The notes under the pieces are model-generated. The model worked only from the letters and a program-made list of their open reading frames with translations. It was not told the DNA's origin and searched no databases. The position numbers and the translations under genes are program-made. This document shows positions 42,196 through 44,941 of a stretch of 44,941 bases of DNA, piece by piece. Where the stretch lies: assembly GCA_002441265.1 (NCBI GenBank), contig DJVQ01000004.1, forward strand, positions 1 to 44,941, read 5' to 3'. Source of the stretch: Syntrophaceae bacterium UBA6252 (lineage in GTDB: Bacteria; Desulfobacterota; Syntrophia; Syntrophales; UBA6807). Positions within the stretch are counted from its first letter, which is position 1. Every line of letters starts with the position of its first letter.

Positions 42196-42850
42196 CCTCG
42201 TCGACCTTGCCGACCCTTTCGCCCGCCGGAAGGGCGTCTGCCGGAGCTACGCTTCCCGGGTGCTCGGCCCCCGGGAACTGGAGTGGTGGGAGCGAAGCGG
42301 GGACCCCGCCCTCCTCCTGTGGACCCTGTGGTCCGTCAAGGAGGCGGCCTACAAGGCATTCGGAAAAATCACGGGCCCCATCCCCTTCCTGCCGAAAACG
42401 ATGGTCGTCATGGAAAAGCCCGCCGAGGGGCCGCGGGAAACCCGGGGGATCGCGGAAACGCCCTGGGGACGGGCCGTCTTCCGGTCGCTGCGGCGGGAGG
42501 ACTGCATCCACACCCTTTGCGCCCCCGCGTGGGACGACGTCCTGGATGAAACCCGATGGCATGTCGCGGAAACGGCCCCCGGCGGCGACGGGTCCCGGGA
42601 AGTCCGGCGGGCGGCGGAACGGGCCCTGGCCCGGCACCTGGGGGTGAACGAAAAGGACATCCGGGTCCTCCGGGACCGCGGGGCGGGGACATCCCCCGTG
42701 CCCCGGGTGTTCCTGGGGCAGCGGGAGTTTCCGGCGGACCTCAGCCTCAGCCACGACGGCCGGTACGTCGCCTGGGCCTTCCGGACGCCGGCCCGGCGGC
42801 GGGATCTTCACCGGGGTTTTTCCGCGCGGAACAGCGCTCCCATGGTGTAA
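42179..42850 (+). CDS. 4'-phosphopantetheinyl transferase (Sfp/AcpT-like)
   Basis: A 223-residue enzyme that converts apo-ACP to holo-ACP using CoA. Motifs are VGNDLVDLADP (Asp6, Asp9: first metal-binding region), WSVKEAAYKAFG at 51-62 (second, with Glu55 and Lys59) and LSLSHDGRYVAWAF near the C-terminus. The GTG start has GGAGG nine bases upstream; a second GTG two codons later is possible. Placement at the end of an operon with a non-standard ACP suggests it serves that carrier. Around 55 residues in the middle are less conserved (residues about 75-135). After its stop there is no clear terminator, only a short hairpin at 42924. Confidence 0.92.
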   Translation: MAVGNDLVDLADPFARRKGVCRSYASRVLGPRELEWWERSGDPALLLWTLWSVKEAAYKAFGKITGPIPFLPKTMVVMEKPAEGPRETRGIAETPWGRAVFRSLRREDCIHTLCAPAWDDVLDETRWHVAETAPGGDGSREVRRAAERALARHLGVNEKDIRVLRDRGAGTSPVPRVFLGQREFPADLSLSHDGRYVAWAFRTPARRRDLHRGFSARNSAPMV

Positions 42851-42923
42851 GGGGAAGAGCAATAGCCCGTGGCGCCTTCGAAGCGCACCCGGACAAACCC
42901 GGCATTCCGCAAAAGCCCGACCG

Positions 42924-42940
42924 GATCCCCCGCGGGGATC
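42924..42940. terminator. Short hairpin between converging genes, weak terminator candidate
   Basis: GATCCCC and GGGGATC pair around CGC. It lies in the 125-base gap between the phosphopantetheinyl transferase stop and the converging methyltransferase stop. No U-run follows on either strand, so it may only slow polymerase or stabilise 3' ends. Confidence 0.35.
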
Positions 42941-42975
42941 GCCCGCTTACGGTCACCGTCGTTCGCGCCCCCGTT

Positions 42976-43845
42976 TCAGAACTTCTTCACGAGCGGTTTC
43001 AGAAGATACATGTTCGTCGCAGCCCCTCCCACATTCACGCGTTCGACGACGTCAAAGTCTCTCCTGAGACAGTCTTCGAGCACATGCCTCCTCGGCATCG
43101 TTCTGTCCCTTATCGTCCAGAATTGAGGCATGTCATAGAAATAATCAAGCATCGGCTTGAAAATTTCATTGGAGATCCTTCCCTCTTCCTCGAGCATTCT
43201 CAACTTCCCGATCACTTTTTTCCAGGACCATCTACCGGATTGCTCACTGTACGAATCCGCGCTCAGCGCCAGCCGCAGCGACAACTGGAGGTCGAAGCAT
43301 CCGGGATGGGGGTTCCCGGTCTGGGAGTTTCCGTAATCTTCAAGTAGTTCAAGGATATTCATCGGCTTCCAGGTGTCCGGAAGATTGCTGGTCCTGGTGG
43401 ATACATATCCATCCGGTTTCAAGAGATCCCGGAGCCTGGCAAGCAGCGTTCCGTAATCCCTCAGATTGTCCAGGCAATTCAGGAAACCGTCTCCCATGGC
43501 AAGATCGTAACCCTGTTTTTCCAGTGGCACGGAGAGCCAGTCGCCATGGATGACGGTTTCCCTGGTTTTATCCAGTCCGCTGTAATCCATGAATTCGCTC
43601 ATGGCGTTCAACATCACCATGCTGATATCGACGGCCGTGACCTCGCAGCCTTTCCGCAGTGCGAGCATCCGAAGCTCGGGAGTCACTCCCAGGACGAGAA
43701 CGCGGGGATTGCTCCTGTTGCGGAGACGCTCCAAATGCCGCTCGTAGAAAGGAAGGGCGCCGGTCGGCCTGAATTTCGAATTTCTCCACCATTCGATCAT
43801 CCGCCACACGTTTTCCGCGTCTTCGCTGAACTTAAAGCCGGCCAT
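42976..43845 (-). CDS. Class I SAM-dependent methyltransferase
   Basis: A 289-residue Rossmann-fold methyltransferase. Motif I is VLVLGVTPELRMLAL (about 49-63), the SAM ribose-binding acidic residue is Asp73 in EVTAVDISMVML, and DLAMGDGFLNCL with LLKPDGYVSTRT marks motifs IV-VI. The C-terminal third (from about residue 160) is specific to this protein and rich in Leu and charged residues. I cannot name the substrate. AGGAGG lies two to three bases before the ATG. Its GC content is lower than that of its neighbours and it has its own promoter, so it could be a more recent arrival. It converges on the fatty-acid-like operon. Confidence 0.85.
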   Translation of the reverse strand: MAGFKFSEDAENVWRMIEWWRNSKFRPTGALPFYERHLERLRNRSNPRVLVLGVTPELRMLALRKGCEVTAVDISMVMLNAMSEFMDYSGLDKTRETVIHGDWLSVPLEKQGYDLAMGDGFLNCLDNLRDYGTLLARLRDLLKPDGYVSTRTSNLPDTWKPMNILELLEDYGNSQTGNPHPGCFDLQLSLRLALSADSYSEQSGRWSWKKVIGKLRMLEEEGRISNEIFKPMLDYFYDMPQFWTIRDRTMPRRHVLEDCLRRDFDVVERVNVGGAATNMYLLKPLVKKF

Positions 43846-44206
43846 TCCCTCCTCCTTCCGGTCTTCAATGACCCGTCCACTGGTTCTTCTCTCCATCTTG
43901 AGTCGGGGCTCCGGCGCAGGACAGCGGGATTTCTCGTTTTCCGCAGATCGGGGAAATGGTGTGGGAGAGTGAACAGCGTACAAGATAAAGAAAAACGAAC
44001 CTTCCTGTCAATCGGTAAAAGAGCATCCGGCAACCGACATGTTTCATATTCAAAACGGGTGAAACCTTCAGGGCGGCGTAAAACCGCGAAAGGAAAGCTT
44101 TGAATCGAACTTTCCCGTCATCCCTCTCTCACGGAGCGGACGGGATCCGCGTCATGCGCCGGGATCGGCTTGTTCCGGAGAGGAATCCCTGCGCGGGAAT
44201 CGCCGG
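43846..44206. other. Intergenic region upstream of the methyltransferase
   Basis: About 360 bases with no gene that I can support. It contains the candidate promoter at 43982-44011, and an AT-richer stretch around 43960-44110. No structured RNA is evident. Confidence 0.4.
43982..44011 (-). promoter_or_regulatory. Candidate sigma-70 promoter for the methyltransferase gene
   Basis: On the minus strand a perfect TTGACA (44006-44011) is followed after 18 bases by TATCTT (43982-43987). The leader to the start codon would be about 130 bases. Confidence 0.5.
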
Positions 44207-44941
44207 TCACCCGCGGGTGTTCCCCTCCGCGGACTGTTCGATGACCCGGATGATCCGGTAGAGGGTCTCGTTCACCGGCACGGGAACGCCGTATTTCCCG
44301 CCCAGTTCGATCATCCTCCCGGCGAACATCTCCACCTCCGTCTTTCTTCCCCCTTCCACGTCCTGGAGCATGGAGGTCTTTCCCGCCGGCGACAGCTTCG
44401 CCAGGAAGTCGTACCAGTTTTCGATGTCCTCCCCGGTGATGCGGACGCGGGCGGCGGCGGCGACGGCGGTCACCTCCCTCATGGCCGATTCCATGAGTTC
44501 CCGCGCTTCCGGGGACCGCTGAAACACCCCGTAGGGGGCCCGGAGGACCGCCGAGGTCTGGTTGATGCCCACGTTGATCATGTACTTCCACCAGAGGATG
44601 CGGATCATGTCCTCAGGCGTCTCGTGCACGATGCCCGCCCGGTCGAAGAGCGCCTGGAGCCGTTTCACCCGTTCCGTCAGGACCCGGTTCTCCCGCTCGC
44701 CGAAGAAGAGCTTTCCCTGGGTGGTGTACGTCATGGCGTTCCCCTCGCGGAGCGCGTCGATGCCCACCGCCACGGCGTACAGGACCTTCTCCATGCCGTG
44801 GGCGGCCCCGATCCGCTCCTCGCTGTCGATCCCGTTCATGACCGACAGAAACACCGTGCCTTCCCCGACGAAGGGCGCCATCTCGCCGATGGCCTCCTCC
44901 AGGTGGTGGTTCTTCACGGCGACGAGGATGAGATCGGCGGG
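44207..44941 (-). CDS. Ketopantoate reductase family protein (N-terminus outside window)
   Basis: About 244 residues of a PanE/ApbA-type enzyme; the reading frame runs off the right edge, so the N-terminal NADPH-binding GxGxxG part is missing. Visible motifs are a DLILVAVKN strand end at the edge, FLSVMNGIDSEERIG, the substrate-binding WWKYMINVGINQTSAVL (Lys and Asn as in PanE K176/N180-type residues) and a C-terminal helical domain with TSMLQDVEGGRKTEVE, the S-M-x-x-D motif of the family. PanE reduces 2-dehydropantoate to pantoate for CoA; paralogues act on other 2-keto acids. A CoA-precursor gene near an ACP and its activating enzyme may be meaningful or chance. Confidence 0.9.
   Translation of the reverse strand, partial: PADLILVAVKNHHLEEAIGEMAPFVGEGTVFLSVMNGIDSEERIGAAHGMEKVLYAVAVGIDALREGNAMTYTTQGKLFFGERENRVLTERVKRLQALFDRAGIVHETPEDMIRILWWKYMINVGINQTSAVLRAPYGVFQRSPEARELMESAMREVTAVAAAARVRITGEDIENWYDFLAKLSPAGKTSMLQDVEGGRKTEVEMFAGRMIELGGKYGVPVPVNETLYRIIRVIEQSAEGNTRG

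Noticed and set aside
35918..42850. Interpretation as a ladderane or aryl-polyene cluster
   Set aside because: No desaturase-like phytoene enzyme or radical SAM in the operon (ladderane), and no MMPL exporter, thioesterase or AMP ligase adjacent (aryl polyene); only partial resemblance.
44208..44219. Palindrome CACCCGCGGGTG
   Set aside because: It lies at the end of the ketopantoate reductase coding region, lacks a U-run, and short GC palindromes are expected by chance here.
1..44941. tRNA, rRNA, CRISPR arrays, integrase or transposase genes
   Set aside because: I looked on both strands and saw no cloverleaf, rRNA segment, regular repeat array or recombinase motif that I could support.

Overview
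The window is GC-rich (well above 60% by eye), densely coded, and bacterial. Its content fits a Gram-negative anaerobe of the former Deltaproteobacteria (Desulfobacterota; Syntrophales-like lineages are a reasonable guess). Pointers are a desulforedoxin-type iron domain, an NtrC-type sigma-54 two-component pair, a PurS-PurS-PurL fusion with separate PurQ, a lipid/glycan-rich gene set, and intergenic elements beginning TGACGGCTTCGtAAAAAGTC. The assignment is inferred from gene content only.

Layout. (1) 1-2.6 kb: C-terminal end of an RHS-repeat protein cut by the left edge, an adjacent AT-richer membrane protein (possible immunity partner), a decayed orphan RHS tip, and a small zinc-ribbon gene. 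(2) 3.0-3.3 kb: a desulforedoxin domain fused to a histone H1-like Lys/Ala tail. (3) 3.5-10.4 kb, minus strand: TMTC-like membrane/TPR protein, truA, then an RND efflux adaptor and pump. (4) 10.7-22 kb: a surface-glycan locus with a DUF2142-like GT-C protein, polysaccharide pyruvyl transferase, three family 2 glycosyltransferases, a PP-loop ATPase with a Cys cluster, a Wzx-like flippase and two translationally coupled radical SAM proteins. (5) 22-32.2 kb, minus strand: glmM, histidine kinase, sigma-54 response regulator, purL, purQ, long-chain acyl-CoA ligase and a glycosyltransferase, probably largely co-transcribed. (6) 32.4-34.3 kb: a lower-GC AbiEi/AbiEii-like toxin-antitoxin module with a perfect operator palindrome inside a strong promoter. 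(7) 34.8-42.9 kb, plus strand: a self-contained type II fatty-acid/polyketide-like cluster: malonyltransferase behind a sigma-54-like promoter, a strong intrinsic terminator, then acyl-CoA dehydrogenase, KAS III, FabA-like, FabG-like, FabZ-like, KAS II-like, ACP, PlsC-like acyltransferase and phosphopantetheinyl transferase, nearly all overlapping by 4-17 bases. (8) 43-44.9 kb, minus strand: a SAM methyltransferase and a ketopantoate reductase cut by the right edge.

The strongest candidate for an undescribed system is region 7. It carries its own carrier protein, carrier-activating enzyme, initiating and elongating synthases, reductase, two dehydratases and a phospholipid-type acyltransferase, but no recognisable enoyl reductase, and an acyl-CoA dehydrogenase leads the operon. 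This suggests a dedicated pathway for an unusual (possibly unsaturated) acyl group placed directly on a lipid. The second candidate is region 4, where radical SAM and PP-loop enzymes imply a chemically modified glycan. A 164-bp repeat occurs as two equal-length copies plus degenerate copies, each lying against a gene boundary.
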